Shown: positions 1 to 8,081, counted from the first letter of the stretch. The stretch is 64,000 nt of DNA from an uncultured Poribacteria bacterium (GCA_958295855.1 OY282383.1:4010481-4074480), one strand, 5' to 3'. Notes: generated by a model not told the origin, from the letters alone. A program made the numbers and translations.

Positions 1-360
1 CACATCGGTGTCGGGAATCACCGTTTTGCCCCCAGCGAGTCACCTATCGGGGTGTTTGCCGGTGTAGACACGGAACTCCAACCCGCTTTTGCGCGAGGCG
101 ATATCTCGCTCAGTTTAGAGTTTGATGGTATCGGTGTAAACGCTGGCGTGCGGCATACTGCAATGAGTGGGCTTCAGGTTGCGCTTGGTGTTGAGACATT
201 GAACAACCCCGATGAATTACGATATCTTGTCTCCGTGTCGTGGACAAACGAGCAGATGCTCGAGCAGCTTGATGAAACGAGACGCCTGCTCCAACGCGTG
301 ACAAAACTCGTGAGCCAAGCCAGACGTACGACGACAGAAAAAGAAGAGGACTCAGAATAG
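1..360 (+). CDS. C-terminal end of an outer-membrane beta-barrel-like protein (partial)
   Basis: The frame is open from the first base, so this is the last 119 residues of a gene starting left of the window. Residues about 1-85 alternate polar and hydrophobic residues with many glycines (for example VFAGVDTEL, ISLSLEFDGIGVNAGVRH, LQVALGVETL), as in antiparallel strands of a YjbH/outer-membrane barrel. The last 35 residues (from NEQMLEQL) are a charged, coiled-coil-like helix ending in an acidic tail. The beta-barrel reading is inferred from strand pattern only; no family motif is certain. The gene converges on the minus-strand OmpA-like gene 17 bp away. Confidence 0.55.
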   Translation, partial: HIGVGNHRFAPSESPIGVFAGVDTELQPAFARGDISLSLEFDGIGVNAGVRHTAMSGLQVALGVETLNNPDELRYLVSVSWTNEQMLEQLDETRRLLQRVTKLVSQARRTTTEKEEDSE

Positions 361-377
361 AAGCAGAAAACAGACTA

Positions 378-1271
378 CTATTTTGCCTCAATAGATTCCA
401 TCACATTTTGGAGAGAAGTTAAGAGTTCGGATAAAAAATCTTGGGGCGGCACCAGTATAATTTCGATTCTCCGATTTTTCGCTTTCGCCTCCGGTGTATC
501 GGCGGTATCTATTGGCTGGTAGAAGGCGTACCCCGTTGCTGCGAGACGCTGTGCATCAACACCGGCATGTACCTGTAGGTATTTTACAGCGGCGATTGCG
601 CGTTCGGTTGACAGATCCCAGTTTCGGAGTGCTGAACCGCCAATAGGCGCGTCGTCGGTATGCCCCTCGATGCGCACCGCATAATTTGCATAGTGCGTGT
701 TTAGCAGCACTTCCTCAGCAATCGCATCAAGCAGTGCCTTCCCTTCCTGACTCAGGGTAGCCTTGCCAGTCTCAAAGAGAATTTTCCCTTTCACATCAAG
801 TTTCAGCTGTCCCGCGTCATCTAACACTGCACCGACGGTGTCCTTAAATTTCTCTTGGATAGCGGTGATTGAGCGTTGCGATTGTACGCGAATTCGCTGT
901 AATTCCGATTCAATCTCTGTCAGTTTTGCGCGGAGTTTCTCTTTTTCCGATTCAAGGGCACTTTTATCCTGTTGGAGTGCGTTCCGTTCCACAGCGATGT
1001 TTCGGGCGGCTTTACTTGCATTTTGCAAAATCTCTTGTGTGTGGCTGAGTTTTGAGCGTGTTTCCGCCAGCGTGGTTTGGGATTCGGTTAACGTTTTTTC
1101 GAGCTCGGTTCTGGCCGTTTCAGTTTTCTGCAATGTGGCTTTGGTAGTACCCAATTCTGCCTGCGTCTGTTTGAGTGTGCCAGAAGTCGACTGCAGCAGC
1201 ACCGCCAGAACGATGGCTGAAAGCACCACAATGCTGATAGATACGATTGCAAGGATTCCCTTTTTAGACAT
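378..1271 (-). CDS. OmpA/MotB-like peptidoglycan-binding protein with coiled coil
   Basis: The 297-residue protein starts with a lysine-flanked transmembrane or signal-anchor helix (residues about 5-26). A long heptad-rich coiled coil follows (about 30-150). The C-terminal OmpA/MotB domain (about 165-278) contains the hallmark IEGHTDDAPI, LSTERAIAAVKYL and AKNRRIEI motifs that contact peptidoglycan. The likely role is to tether the envelope or a motor-like complex to the cell wall. Its start overlaps the upstream RNHCP gene by 8 bp, so the two are probably cotranscribed with the ATPase/DUF4276 pair. The overlap places a cell-wall protein in what otherwise looks like a defence operon; whether this is functional or accidental is unknown. 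Confidence 0.85.
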   Translation of the reverse strand: MSKKGILAIVSISIVVLSAIVLAVLLQSTSGTLKQTQAELGTTKATLQKTETARTELEKTLTESQTTLAETRSKLSHTQEILQNASKAARNIAVERNALQQDKSALESEKEKLRAKLTEIESELQRIRVQSQRSITAIQEKFKDTVGAVLDDAGQLKLDVKGKILFETGKATLSQEGKALLDAIAEEVLLNTHYANYAVRIEGHTDDAPIGGSALRNWDLSTERAIAAVKYLQVHAGVDAQRLAATGYAFYQPIDTADTPEAKAKNRRIEIILVPPQDFLSELLTSLQNVMESIEAK

Positions 1272-1569
1272 TTAATTCTCCTTGTAGGTTAAGAATGGCC
1301 TCAAACCTGTCATTTTTTGAGGTCTTATTCTTTTTTTCTATACCACACGTGGTGCAACGGTGGATAAGAATATAATCGCCATGTTTCATAGTAAACCCCA
1401 CCGGCTCCATCAAGCCGTGACAGTGCGCCTCGCGGTCGCCGGGATTCACATCGACGTGTTGACTCCAGAGGCACTCCGGGCAGTGATTGGTGTAGCCATT
1501 TCCCTGGACCGAGGCGCTACAATGTGCACAGGTAAAATCTTCAATGTGACGTTGGAATTTCTTGTTCAC
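1264..1569 (-). CDS. RNHCP-domain zinc-ribbon protein
   Basis: This 101-residue protein carries the conserved RNHCP architecture: FTCAHCSASV near residue 13, a YTNHCPECLWSQHVD block (about 27-41), and a C-terminal HRCTTCGIEKKNKT. That gives three Cys/His pairs expected to bind zinc. RNHCP proteins are small, widespread and of unknown biochemical function. The GTG start overlaps the stop of the upstream DUF4276-like gene by 4 bp, and its own stop overlaps the OmpA-like gene by 8 bp, which indicates translational coupling in a four-gene operon. The family assignment is strong; the function is unknown. Confidence 0.85.
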   Translation of the reverse strand: MNKKFQRHIEDFTCAHCSASVQGNGYTNHCPECLWSQHVDVNPGDREAHCHGLMEPVGFTMKHGDYILIHRCTTCGIEKKNKTSKNDRFEAILNLQGELNV

Positions 1570-2177
1570 GAATCAGTCCCCGCGTTCCTTTCTTGGCTAA
1601 GCCGGTCTAAAGTGCGTTTTAGGCTTGGCGATACGGTGGCGGCGCGTTCTAAATTCCAATGATTTCGCACGAATTCGCTCAAAAGAGAATTATATTCATT
1701 GCCTATAGGAAGAATCGTTCCTTGTGCCGGAATTAACGCTGCTCGTAATGTTTTCTTTTTACTTCTGCGTGCAAGTGAGACAAGAAATTCTTTAGGATTA
1801 GGTATCTCATCAGTGTTTCGAGGGACACGATGGACAGGTATTGATAGAAAATTCGCGACACCGTCCCGGTCTGCCATCACCCAAGATTCAACTTCCATGA
1901 CAGCAACGCGGAAGAAAAACCGCGGATTGAGATGACCTTTAATCCAGGATTTGATAAGTCTTGGCGGGCAATTTTGGGGAGAATCTAAATCTGTCAACAT
2001 AAAAATCGCTGCGCCGTTAGCAGACCGGTTGAACTCAAGAGCTTTTTGTTGAAGATAAGTTTTCCCTTCACCTCGGATTGCGTTCCAGATGTCGATGTCA
2101 AACTTCTTGAGGATTTGAATTGAAACTGCCTCGCTGAGCTCATCCTCAACTGCAAGGATGACGTGCTTTAATGTCAT
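1566..2177 (-). CDS. DUF4276-like (TOPRIM-type?) protein paired with an ATPase
   Basis: The 203-residue product begins with a strand carrying an acidic pair (HVILAVEDELSE). It has an internal MLTDLDSPQNCPP motif (about 58-70) and VMEVESWVMADRD (about 92-104). The order E, then DxD, then ExESW(V/L)xAD is what I associate with DUF4276 proteins that accompany AAA ATPases in abortive-infection-like modules. The spaced acidic residues suggest a metal-dependent TOPRIM-like nuclease, but that is inference. The ATG overlaps the ATPase stop (ATGA), so the two proteins should be made in a fixed ratio. Alternative: an accessory protein without catalysis. Confidence 0.6.
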   Translation of the reverse strand: MTLKHVILAVEDELSEAVSIQILKKFDIDIWNAIRGEGKTYLQQKALEFNRSANGAAIFMLTDLDSPQNCPPRLIKSWIKGHLNPRFFFRVAVMEVESWVMADRDGVANFLSIPVHRVPRNTDEIPNPKEFLVSLARRSKKKTLRAALIPAQGTILPIGNEYNSLLSEFVRNHWNLERAATVSPSLKRTLDRLSQERNAGTDS

Positions 2178-3331
2178 TTGATTAAACTCACCCCCGCAGC
2201 ATGCTTTGGTTTGGTTCGTGAAAGCACGACTTCACCAACTGTAAACCTATTCTCAAGAAGAATGCGGATGTCATCAATATCAGACGACACTTTAACCGAT
2301 GTTCCCTCCCTTGTAGGTGTTAGCAAAAGCACCTCCGTACCATCAATGCACGGTTCTGCAAGGAGGGTACTGCTATGGGTACTAATTAACACCTGACACC
2401 GTCGAATTCTCTGTGTACGGGCAAACAGGGGTGCGAGTTGAGAGACAATGCCTATGTTTAAGGAGCGTTCCGGCTCTTCTAACAAGATGAGCGAGTCACT
2501 CTCAAGCAGTGTCCACAAAAGCCCAATAAGCCGGAGCATCCCCTCCGAAAATTCATCTTCGCGCTGCCAAACTTCATCTGATTCCCAGTGCGAATAACGC
2601 GCCTGCAAATGCGGATGCCCTGTGAGTTTATCGCGAATAAACTCCAATTGCTCAAATTGCGGCACCGCAATTTTGAGAGCATGTTCAATCTTTTTGAGAC
2701 GGGAACGGCGGGTGCTTGGATGTACACTCGCAACCCTTTCAAGAAACCCCTGCCCAAACGCATCGTCGGTTTCCATAGTTTTGCCCTGAATTGCGTCAGC
2801 AAAACGGATAAATTGCGGCACCAGATGGGGGTAAGTGACGTTTCGGAGGAATCGCGCAATCTCTCGGAACTTTGCAGTGGCAGCACGCTGTTCAAGCGCG
2901 GTTTGGGTGAGACGATGCGGAGCCGCGTTGTCATCTGTATCCGGCCGATCAAGAAGCAGTTCTCCCTCTCTCCACACGCGTTCATGTGTGAGATAGATTG
3001 GGCGATGGCCTCGGGGCTCTTGGCGAAACCCCAAGCCATATCGCCACGTAGCAGGCTCGTCTGGCGCGGCCGAGATATGAATTTCGATTGCAACTTCTGG
3101 ATCTTGCCTCGCGGACAAGCACCTGATTTTGGAGACACCACCCCGGCCCTCGACCGCTTTTTGAAAACCGCCCCCTTCTGCTTTGGCAATATCGCCGAGA
3201 AAGCGAAAGATGTCGAGAAAATTGGATTTGCCCGATGCATTTGGACCGACGATAAACTGACGCTCCCTGAGTGGCACATTAATCTGTTGAAAATTCCGCC
3301 AGTTTTTTGCAATAAGTCTATTGATAATCAT
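2174..3331 (-). CDS. AAA_21/OLD-like ABC-class ATPase
   Basis: This 385-residue SMC/ABC-class ATPase has a Walker A at residues 29-36 (GPNASGKS). An ABC-signature-like segment (FSEGMLRLIGLLWTL) comes shortly before Walker B (LILLEEPERSLN), and an H-loop (ISTHSSTLL) follows. The short intervening arm and the 'SEGxLR..GLL' signature are typical of AAA_21/OLD-type ATPases of toxin-antitoxin and phage-defence modules. It is the first gene of a four-gene overlapping operon and pairs directly with the DUF4276-like gene. The start is preceded by two perfect 15-bp tandem repeats and no strong Shine-Dalgarno sequence. It probably senses infection or DNA ends and controls its partner; that role is inferred from family context. 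Confidence 0.8.
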   Translation of the reverse strand: MIINRLIAKNWRNFQQINVPLRERQFIVGPNASGKSNFLDIFRFLGDIAKAEGGGFQKAVEGRGGVSKIRCLSARQDPEVAIEIHISAAPDEPATWRYGLGFRQEPRGHRPIYLTHERVWREGELLLDRPDTDDNAAPHRLTQTALEQRAATAKFREIARFLRNVTYPHLVPQFIRFADAIQGKTMETDDAFGQGFLERVASVHPSTRRSRLKKIEHALKIAVPQFEQLEFIRDKLTGHPHLQARYSHWESDEVWQREDEFSEGMLRLIGLLWTLLESDSLILLEEPERSLNIGIVSQLAPLFARTQRIRRCQVLISTHSSTLLAEPCIDGTEVLLLTPTREGTSVKVSSDIDDIRILLENRFTVGEVVLSRTKPKHAAGVSLIK

Positions 3332-3361
3332 TTTTCGTCAATTCAGTTTTCGTCAATTCAG
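3332..3361. repeat. 15-bp perfect tandem duplication at a start codon
   Basis: Two adjacent identical copies of TTTTCGTCAATTCAG lie immediately before the ATPase start codon (3331 on the minus strand). They form the whole proximal 5' untranslated region of that gene. Confidence 0.9.
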
Positions 3362-3394
3362 TTTCTGCTCCGATTTTTCCGCATGAGGTATATA

Positions 3395-3411
3395 CCCCCG
3401 CTTTGCGGGGG
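3395..3411. repeat. GC-rich palindrome (CCCCCGC-TTT-GCGGGGG)
   Basis: A perfect 7-bp stem with a 3-nt loop. It belongs to the same shape class as the CCCCTGC/GCAGGGG hairpins at 9309, 35053, 35572 and 36469. On the minus strand it sits between a TGGAAA and a TATATA hexamer, exactly in the 17-bp spacer position, upstream of the ATPase operon. Promoter function is speculative. Confidence 0.6.
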
Positions 3412-3472
3412 TTTCCACCCTCTTCAAAATCGGGTTTCTTATTAGTTCTAGCGTGTTGCCTTCTAATTGAGG

Positions 3473-3597
3473 TTGCGTAAAAAACCTCCGACGAGATCTA
3501 CAGTGCATTCTTAGACTCCCCTTGCATTCTCAATTCTCCGCAAGGAATAATAAAAAGCCGCAAGGAATAACAAAAAGCCGCAAGGAATGACGAAAAA
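3473..3597 (+). repeat. Dispersed leader-type repeat, copy 1 (no gene downstream in sense)
   Basis: It has the same 5' block (AACCTCCGACGAGATCTACA) and 3' block (TTCTCCGCAAGGAAT) as the copies at 5361(-), 34986, 36401, 51130 and 57327. Here the 3' block is followed by two further degenerate GCCGCAAGGAAT units. It lies downstream of the minus-strand M20 gene, so in this position it provides no ribosome binding site. Confidence 0.8.
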
Positions 3598-3602
3598 TGG
3601 CA

Positions 3603-4838
3603 CTACAATGCTGAACGCGTCATAAAGGTGGCGTAGATAGCAGCAGTTCGAACGAGATCGGGAATATGCACGCGCTCATTTATGGCGTGGCCCCCCTCGC
3701 CCCGCGGGCCGTAGCCGATTCCTTGTAGCCCTGAATTTACAAAGAAATGCAGATCGGTAAACCCCGTGGTTGGTTTAAATTGAGGTTGATTAAAGCGGAC
3801 AATCCGCACGGCTTCCGCAAACGCCTGTGAGAGCGGCGATGTCGACTCTGTCAAGCACGGTTCAATCCGCAAGATAGCCCGTACATCTGCATTCAAATCG
3901 GGATAATATTCGCACGCGCTGGCAATTGCCTCGCGCAACTCCAGTTCAGCCAACCGGAGTTTCTCGTTGGGTATAATCCTCCGGTCAATTGAGAACGTCA
4001 CCTGCGCTGGCACGGTGTTGACTTTGTCTCCGGCGCTTCCCTGAAATGTGCCCCCGATGTTTAGCGTCGGATGCCGTTCAGTGCCATCGGTGAGCATGAA
4101 GGCACGCTCGGGCAATGTAAACTCCTGCTTGAGCCGTTGCAATGTAGTCACCAGTTCCGCTGTCTTCTCAAAGGCGTTGATGCCCTTGTCTGGTTGTGAG
4201 CCGTGTGCGGCTTTGCCATTCACAGCAATCTCCAGCCATAGCACACCGTTATGCCCGTTGCCGATGTTCATGCCGCCGCCCCCCTCGCAGTTTACAACGT
4301 AATCCGCGTTCACCAACCCTTGTTCGACAATATAGCCTGCGCCCAGTTCCCCACCGGTTTCTTCATCACACGTGAACGAGCATTCAACGTTGAACTGCGG
4401 TTTTATCCCTGCCTCTTGAACGGCTGTAATTGCAAACAGGAGGGCCGCTATAGCATCCTTCATATCATCTGCACCTCGCCCGTACAACCACTCGCCGTTG
4501 ATTTCACCGCTGAACGGTTTGAAACGCCAGTCCCCCGCAACCGGCACCACATCGTAGTGCGCGTTGAAATGCACCGTCTTTTCTGCACCAACATCCCAGC
4601 GCGCGATAAGGTTCAACCGCGGATGGCTCTCCGCATTTGAGATGACCTGTTCGGCACGCGCTGTAGGAACCTGCACAATTTGGGTTTGCATCCCCAGCGT
4701 CCGGCACTTCACCTCAAGTAACGCAACAATCTCGGCATAATTGTTGCCAGGCGGATTGACGGTGGGGATTCTGACGAGCTCTTTGAGCAAGATACAAAGC
4801 GCGGCTTGATTGTCCTTAATATAGGTTTGGACAGACAT
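3603..4838 (-). CDS. M20-family metallopeptidase/deacylase (ArgE/DapE-like)
   Basis: The product is a di-zinc amidohydrolase of about 411 residues that cleaves an N-acyl or peptide amide bond. Visible family motifs are HFNAHYDVVPV (first zinc His and Asp), GRGADDMKDAIAALLF (bridging Asp region), TCDEETGGELGAGY (catalytic Glu-Glu), NCEGGG, and a C-terminal HAINERVHI containing the last zinc His. The dimerisation domain lies between about 185 and 300. I prefer the ATG at 4838 because it has AAGGAG 9 nt upstream. An in-frame ATG at 4883, overlapping the cupin stop (ATGA), would add 15 residues. The true substrate cannot be told. Confidence 0.88.
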   Translation of the reverse strand: MSVQTYIKDNQAALCILLKELVRIPTVNPPGNNYAEIVALLEVKCRTLGMQTQIVQVPTARAEQVISNAESHPRLNLIARWDVGAEKTVHFNAHYDVVPVAGDWRFKPFSGEINGEWLYGRGADDMKDAIAALLFAITAVQEAGIKPQFNVECSFTCDEETGGELGAGYIVEQGLVNADYVVNCEGGGGMNIGNGHNGVLWLEIAVNGKAAHGSQPDKGINAFEKTAELVTTLQRLKQEFTLPERAFMLTDGTERHPTLNIGGTFQGSAGDKVNTVPAQVTFSIDRRIIPNEKLRLAELELREAIASACEYYPDLNADVRAILRIEPCLTESTSPLSQAFAEAVRIVRFNQPQFKPTTGFTDLHFFVNSGLQGIGYGPRGEGGHAINERVHIPDLVRTAAIYATFMTRSAL

Positions 4839-4879
4839 TTTAGTGTCTCCTTCGACATCCCTTAAAGCTACGGTATCTG

Positions 4880-5293
4880 TCATTTAACAACCGCCTGGTC
4901 GCGCGGGGACAAGTGTGCAACCGTTTCCCCAGTATCTGTAAAAGTGCGGGACACGTTGACAGAGGCGTAAGTCCACAAAATCTTCATAGGTGCGGTGCTT
5001 TCATTCCAAAACCGGTGTGGAATACCTGCGGGGACAAAGGTCGTATCAAAGGCTTTCATTGCGAAAACCTCACCATCAACTTCGCAGGCGGCATCGCCTT
5101 CCAGAATCGTGACAGATTCATCGCAGTTGTGATAGTGACGTGCAATCGCGGCACCGGGTTCAAACATCGTCACGCCGTTCGTGAGTGATGTGGAATCAAG
5201 CCACTTTCCGGCTAAGGGTACGGTTTTCACGCCAGTGCCCCGGTCGATAGGATTCTGTTTCTCAAAATTGATTACGTGTGCTTTTGTGCTCAT
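4880..5293 (-). CDS. Small single-domain cupin protein
   Basis: This 137-residue protein has the two cupin motifs: motif 1 is RHYHNCDESVTILEGDAACE (about 52-71) with metal-binding His and Glu, and motif 2 is FVPAGIPHRFWNE (about 86-98). It is likely a small beta-barrel metal-binding protein that acts as an isomerase, a dioxygenase or a sensor; the substrate is unknown. It sits directly upstream of the M20 gene with a 4-bp overlap to that gene's longer start, so they are probably cotranscribed. A sigma-70-like promoter (TTGAAA, 17 bp, TAAATT) lies just upstream. Confidence 0.85.
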   Translation of the reverse strand: MSTKAHVINFEKQNPIDRGTGVKTVPLAGKWLDSTSLTNGVTMFEPGAAIARHYHNCDESVTILEGDAACEVDGEVFAMKAFDTTFVPAGIPHRFWNESTAPMKILWTYASVNVSRTFTDTGETVAHLSPRDQAVVK

Positions 5294-5326
5294 TGCTAAT
5301 CGGTCTCTCTTCTTAAGATTTGACTT

Positions 5327-5355
5327 AATTTAGCATGAACAGACAAAAATTTCAA
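5327..5355 (-). promoter_or_regulatory. Predicted sigma-70 promoter for the cupin-M20 operon
   Basis: On the minus strand there is TTGAAA (5350-5355), a 17-bp spacer, then TAAATT (5327-5332), about 35 bp upstream of the cupin ATG. It lies immediately next to the dispersed repeat at 5361-5440. Confidence 0.55.
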
Positions 5356-5360
5356 GTTTT

Positions 5361-5440
5361 CGTCATTCCTTGCGCAGAATTGAGAATGGTAGACAGGTCT
5401 GACAATGCACTATAGCTCTCGTCGGAGGTTTCTGACGCAA
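5361..5440 (-). repeat. Dispersed leader-type repeat, copy 2
   Basis: Read on the minus strand it starts TTGCGTCAGAAACCTCCGAC and ends TTCTGCGCAAGGAATGAC, the same 5' and 3' blocks as the other copies. It lies in sense orientation upstream of the cupin gene, just before that gene's -35 box. Confidence 0.85.
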
Positions 5441-5462
5441 GCCTTAAGCGAAAGAAATAGGT

Positions 5463-6626
5463 TTATGTGGGAAAAACCGCCGCGAATCCCGCAATCGCCT
5501 GCTGTATTTCCGCTTCGGTGTGTGTTGCCATGACGGTAAGCCTTAAACGGCTCGTGCCAGGGGGAACAGCTGGGGGCCGAATAGCCGGTCCAAACACGCC
5601 CTCCACGAGTAATGCCCTCGCAACGCTTGTCGCCCGTTCTGGACTGCCTAACACAACGGGGAGGATCTGTGTTTCGCTCGGCAAGAGGGTATACCCTAAG
5701 GCCACCAACGCTGTTTTAAGCCGACAGGCATGGAAAAGCAGGCGGTGCCGTAATTCCGGTGAGGCGCGCATAACTTCCAGCGCGGCAGTTGCGGCGGCTA
5801 ACGTCGCAGGCGGGAGCCCTGTCGTGAACATGAAGCCGCGCGCCCGGTTGATAAGCAATTCAATTAAGGCGTGACTTCCCGCAATATAGCCTCCCAATGC
5901 ACCAACCGCCTTGCTGAGCGTGCCCATCTGAATAATGCCTTTTCCCTCTAACCCAAAATGTGCAACGGTGCCGCTCCCGTCTTGCCCCAATACGCCAAAC
6001 CCATGTGCGTCATCTATCAATACCATTGCATCGTATTGCGCGGCGGCCTCCCAAATATCGGGCAGGGGTGCGATATCGCCATCCATGCTGAAAACACCGT
6101 CTGTCACAATAAGCCGTCGTCGACATGCAGCGGATTCGGACAATAAGGCCCTGAGGTGTTCCACATCACAATGACGATAGACCTTTTTAGTGGCTCGGCT
6201 GAGGCGGCATCCGTCTATGATGCTGGCATGGTTGAGCGCATCGCTCAAGACCAGGTCGCCGTCGCCTACAAGCACGGGGATGATGCTTGTATTGGCAGCA
6301 TAGCCCGAACTGAAAACGAGCGCGGCTTCGGTGCCTTTTGCCTTGGCCAAGTTGGATTCCAACGTTGTGTAGTGTTCGCTATTTCCCGAAATTAGGCGGG
6401 AGCCGCTTGCACCTGTGCCATAAATTCGCGTTGCCTCAACAGCGGCGGCGATGACCCGGGGGTGTGTGCTTAACCCCAAATAGTTGTTTGAGCCGAGCAA
6501 CACAACCTCGCGGCCATCAAGATTAATTGTCCCTGTTGGTGCGCTCATGACGGTGCGAAGGTGGCGTAGCAAGCCCGCTTGTGCGAGTGCCGTGCATTCT
6601 GCTTCCAAAAAGTCATGGCTATTCAT
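5463..6626 (-). CDS. bioF: 8-amino-7-oxononanoate synthase (BioF-type AOS-family PLP enzyme)
   Basis: This 387-residue alpha-oxoamine synthase condenses an acyl thioester with L-alanine in biotin synthesis if BioF is right. Visible motifs are GSNNYLGLSTHP (about 45-56), YGTGASGSRLISGN, SDALNHASIIDG, IDDAHGFGVLG, and the PLP lysine in GTLSKAVGALGG (about residue 240). The C-terminal IRPPAVPPGTSRLRLT is closer to BioF than to glycine C-acetyltransferase, whose equivalent is a different VP-G segment. I chose the ATG at 6626; a TTG directly before it is also in frame. No other bio genes are nearby, so a role in another acyl-amino-ketone pathway remains possible. Confidence 0.82.
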   Translation of the reverse strand: MNSHDFLEAECTALAQAGLLRHLRTVMSAPTGTINLDGREVVLLGSNNYLGLSTHPRVIAAAVEATRIYGTGASGSRLISGNSEHYTTLESNLAKAKGTEAALVFSSGYAANTSIIPVLVGDGDLVLSDALNHASIIDGCRLSRATKKVYRHCDVEHLRALLSESAACRRRLIVTDGVFSMDGDIAPLPDIWEAAAQYDAMVLIDDAHGFGVLGQDGSGTVAHFGLEGKGIIQMGTLSKAVGALGGYIAGSHALIELLINRARGFMFTTGLPPATLAAATAALEVMRASPELRHRLLFHACRLKTALVALGYTLLPSETQILPVVLGSPERATSVARALLVEGVFGPAIRPPAVPPGTSRLRLTVMATHTEAEIQQAIAGFAAVFPT

Positions 6627-6644
6627 CAAAAACGTTTGCCTCTC

Positions 6645-7589
6645 TCACCCGATGAACTGTCTCAGGAAGGTATGACTTTGCCGCAAGGCACGTTGCCGCG
6701 TCTCCAATGTCTGTTCATAAACACGATCTTCTACCTCAACGCAGACAGCCCCTTCATAACCGATATCGCTCAAGACAGAGAAGAAACTTCCCCAGCCGAC
6801 ATCACCCAACCCTGGCAGCTTCGGCGTATGATACGACAAAGGCGTTGCGAGAATGCCAACCTCGTCAAGTTTGGCTCTATCTAACCGTGCATCTTTCGCA
6901 TGTACGTGGAAGATTCGGTCGGCAAAGGTAACGAGCGGTTTCAGGTAGTCCATCTGTAGCCAAATAAAATGGGATGGGTCGAAGTTAAGTCCGAAATTCG
7001 GGGATGGAATCTCCTCAAACATCCGTTTCCAAATCGCAGGACAATAGGCAAGGTTTTGTCCGGCGGGCCATTCGTCCTCCGTGAAAAACATGGGGCAATT
7101 CTCAATGCCGATGCGGATACCGTGGTCCTCGGCGAATTGGATTAAGGGCACCCACACCTGCTTAAAACGGGCCCAGTTCTCATCTATCGTGCACGTCTGG
7201 TCCCTGCCGATAAACGTGTTTACGATGCCTACCGATAGACGTTCTGCGGCCATAATCAGTTTTTTGAGGTGTTCGCTATAGATAGCCGCTTCAGTTTCGT
7301 TAGGTGTTAGCGGGTTCGGATAGTAGCCTAAACCGCTAATCGTTATCCCTGCATCCGAGACGCATTGCAGGATTTTGTCTTCTTCAGCTTCCTGTGCTGA
7401 GGCACGCGAACCTTGCGCTACAGAAAGCGTCGCGACATCAATGTGCGTTACACCGGCGTAACGCCGTTCCGCTTTTCCTTTCGGCCAGCACATCAATTCG
7501 ACACAATCAAAGCCTGTGTGGGCAGCAACCTGAACGACTTCTGCCAATGTCTGCTCCGGCAAAATTGCACTCACAAATCCGAGTTTCAC
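6645..7589 (-). CDS. Sugar phosphate isomerase/epimerase (xylose-isomerase-like TIM barrel)
   Basis: The 314-residue protein has the AP-endonuclease-2/xylose-isomerase TIM-barrel pattern: an N-terminal strand KLGFVSAILPEQ, then VNTFIGRD, IGIENCPMFF with the metal-site Glu, NFGLNFDPSHFIW (Asp and His), HVHAKDA, and PGLGDVGWGSFF near the end. These are standard for IolE/IolI-like isomerases. The GTG start has GGAGGT 5 nt upstream. Such genes usually belong to inositol or rare-sugar catabolism together with Gfo/Idh/MocA oxidoreductases; one lies about 2 kb away on the other strand. The exact substrate is unknown. Confidence 0.85.
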   Translation of the reverse strand: MKLGFVSAILPEQTLAEVVQVAAHTGFDCVELMCWPKGKAERRYAGVTHIDVATLSVAQGSRASAQEAEEDKILQCVSDAGITISGLGYYPNPLTPNETEAAIYSEHLKKLIMAAERLSVGIVNTFIGRDQTCTIDENWARFKQVWVPLIQFAEDHGIRIGIENCPMFFTEDEWPAGQNLAYCPAIWKRMFEEIPSPNFGLNFDPSHFIWLQMDYLKPLVTFADRIFHVHAKDARLDRAKLDEVGILATPLSYHTPKLPGLGDVGWGSFFSVLSDIGYEGAVCVEVEDRVYEQTLETRQRALRQSHTFLRQFIG

Positions 7590-7809
7590 ACGCGACCTCC
7601 GTTTCGCTTTTCAGAGAGTATACTACGAATTCCACAATTTTTGAAGTTTTTTTAATAGCACGCTACGCAATTCAAACCAGAATTAATATGAAAAATCAGG
7701 GAATTTATGCAAAGCAGGGGAGATGACGCTTAACTGACAAAAGTGCATCCAAAAATGTGTATAAGTGGTAAACAGAAAATTAAGGCAACCGCGAACACAC
7801 CTGGCAGCA

Positions 7810-7837
7810 GGGTAGGCACAAGGCCTACCCCTACAAA
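7810..7837 (+). repeat. 28-bp palindromic element R1, copy 1
   Basis: Stem GGGTAGGC / GCCTACCC with loop ACAAG, followed by CCTACAAA. All nine copies in this window (7810, 7940, 8645, 8701, 8757, 8813, 9496, 12036, 12135) point the same way and lie within 4.4 kb. Confidence 0.95.
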
Positions 7838-7939
7838 ATTTTTGCGGTTTATTTTTAGCATTTTTAGTATACTATCGCACAGCGTTTGCAAGCGGCAGTG
7901 TTTGCCGATACCTTATCGGCACCCTTGCACCGCACCGAA

Positions 7940-7967
7940 GGGTAGGCACAAGGCCTACCCCTACAAA
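7940..7967 (+). repeat. 28-bp palindromic element R1, copy 2
   Basis: Identical stem, loop and tail to copy 1. It ends 3 nt before the GGAGG at 7971-7975 that could serve the 30-codon reading frame starting at 7989. Confidence 0.95.
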
Positions 7968-7988
7968 TAGGGAGGTACCTGTTATGTT

Positions 7989-8081
7989 ATGTCTAAACCA
8001 CGCCACACTTTATCTGAACGTATTATGTGCAAGGCGATGGTGCCTCTGTCCATTATCAATAAACTAATTGGAATGGCATAG
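7989..8081 (+). CDS. Possible 30-residue leader peptide in frame with the HTH gene
   Basis: ATG at 7989 opens 30 codons (begins MSKPRHTLSERI) and ends with TAG at 8079-8081. The next codon continues in the same frame into the HTH gene. GGAGG at 7971-7975 is 13 nt upstream of this ATG (8 nt upstream of an out-of-frame ATG at 7984), so the ribosome binding site is not ideal. It could be a leader peptide, the remnant of a longer N-terminus cut by a stop mutation, or chance. Confidence 0.3.
   Translation: MSKPRHTLSERIMCKAMVPLSIINKLIGMA

Larger units (their letters stand above)
7590..7988. other. 400-bp intergenic region with two palindromic repeats
   Basis: No convincing gene is seen apart from the 30-codon frame that starts at 7989. 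The stretch holds two 28-bp palindromic elements (7810-7837 and 7940-7967) and an isolated -10-like TATACT at 7868-7873 without a clear -35 box. Confidence 0.7.

Noticed and set aside
763..1275. 170-residue plus-strand frame opposite the OmpA-like gene
   Set aside because: Serine-rich antisense shadow of the coiled-coil region.
2479..3312. Second same-strand open frame inside the ATPase gene
   Set aside because: It is a frame-shifted reading of the ATPase without any motif.
2588..3445. Long open frame opposite the ATPase gene
   Set aside because: It is the antisense shadow of a gene with clear Walker motifs and has no recognisable domain or ribosome binding site.
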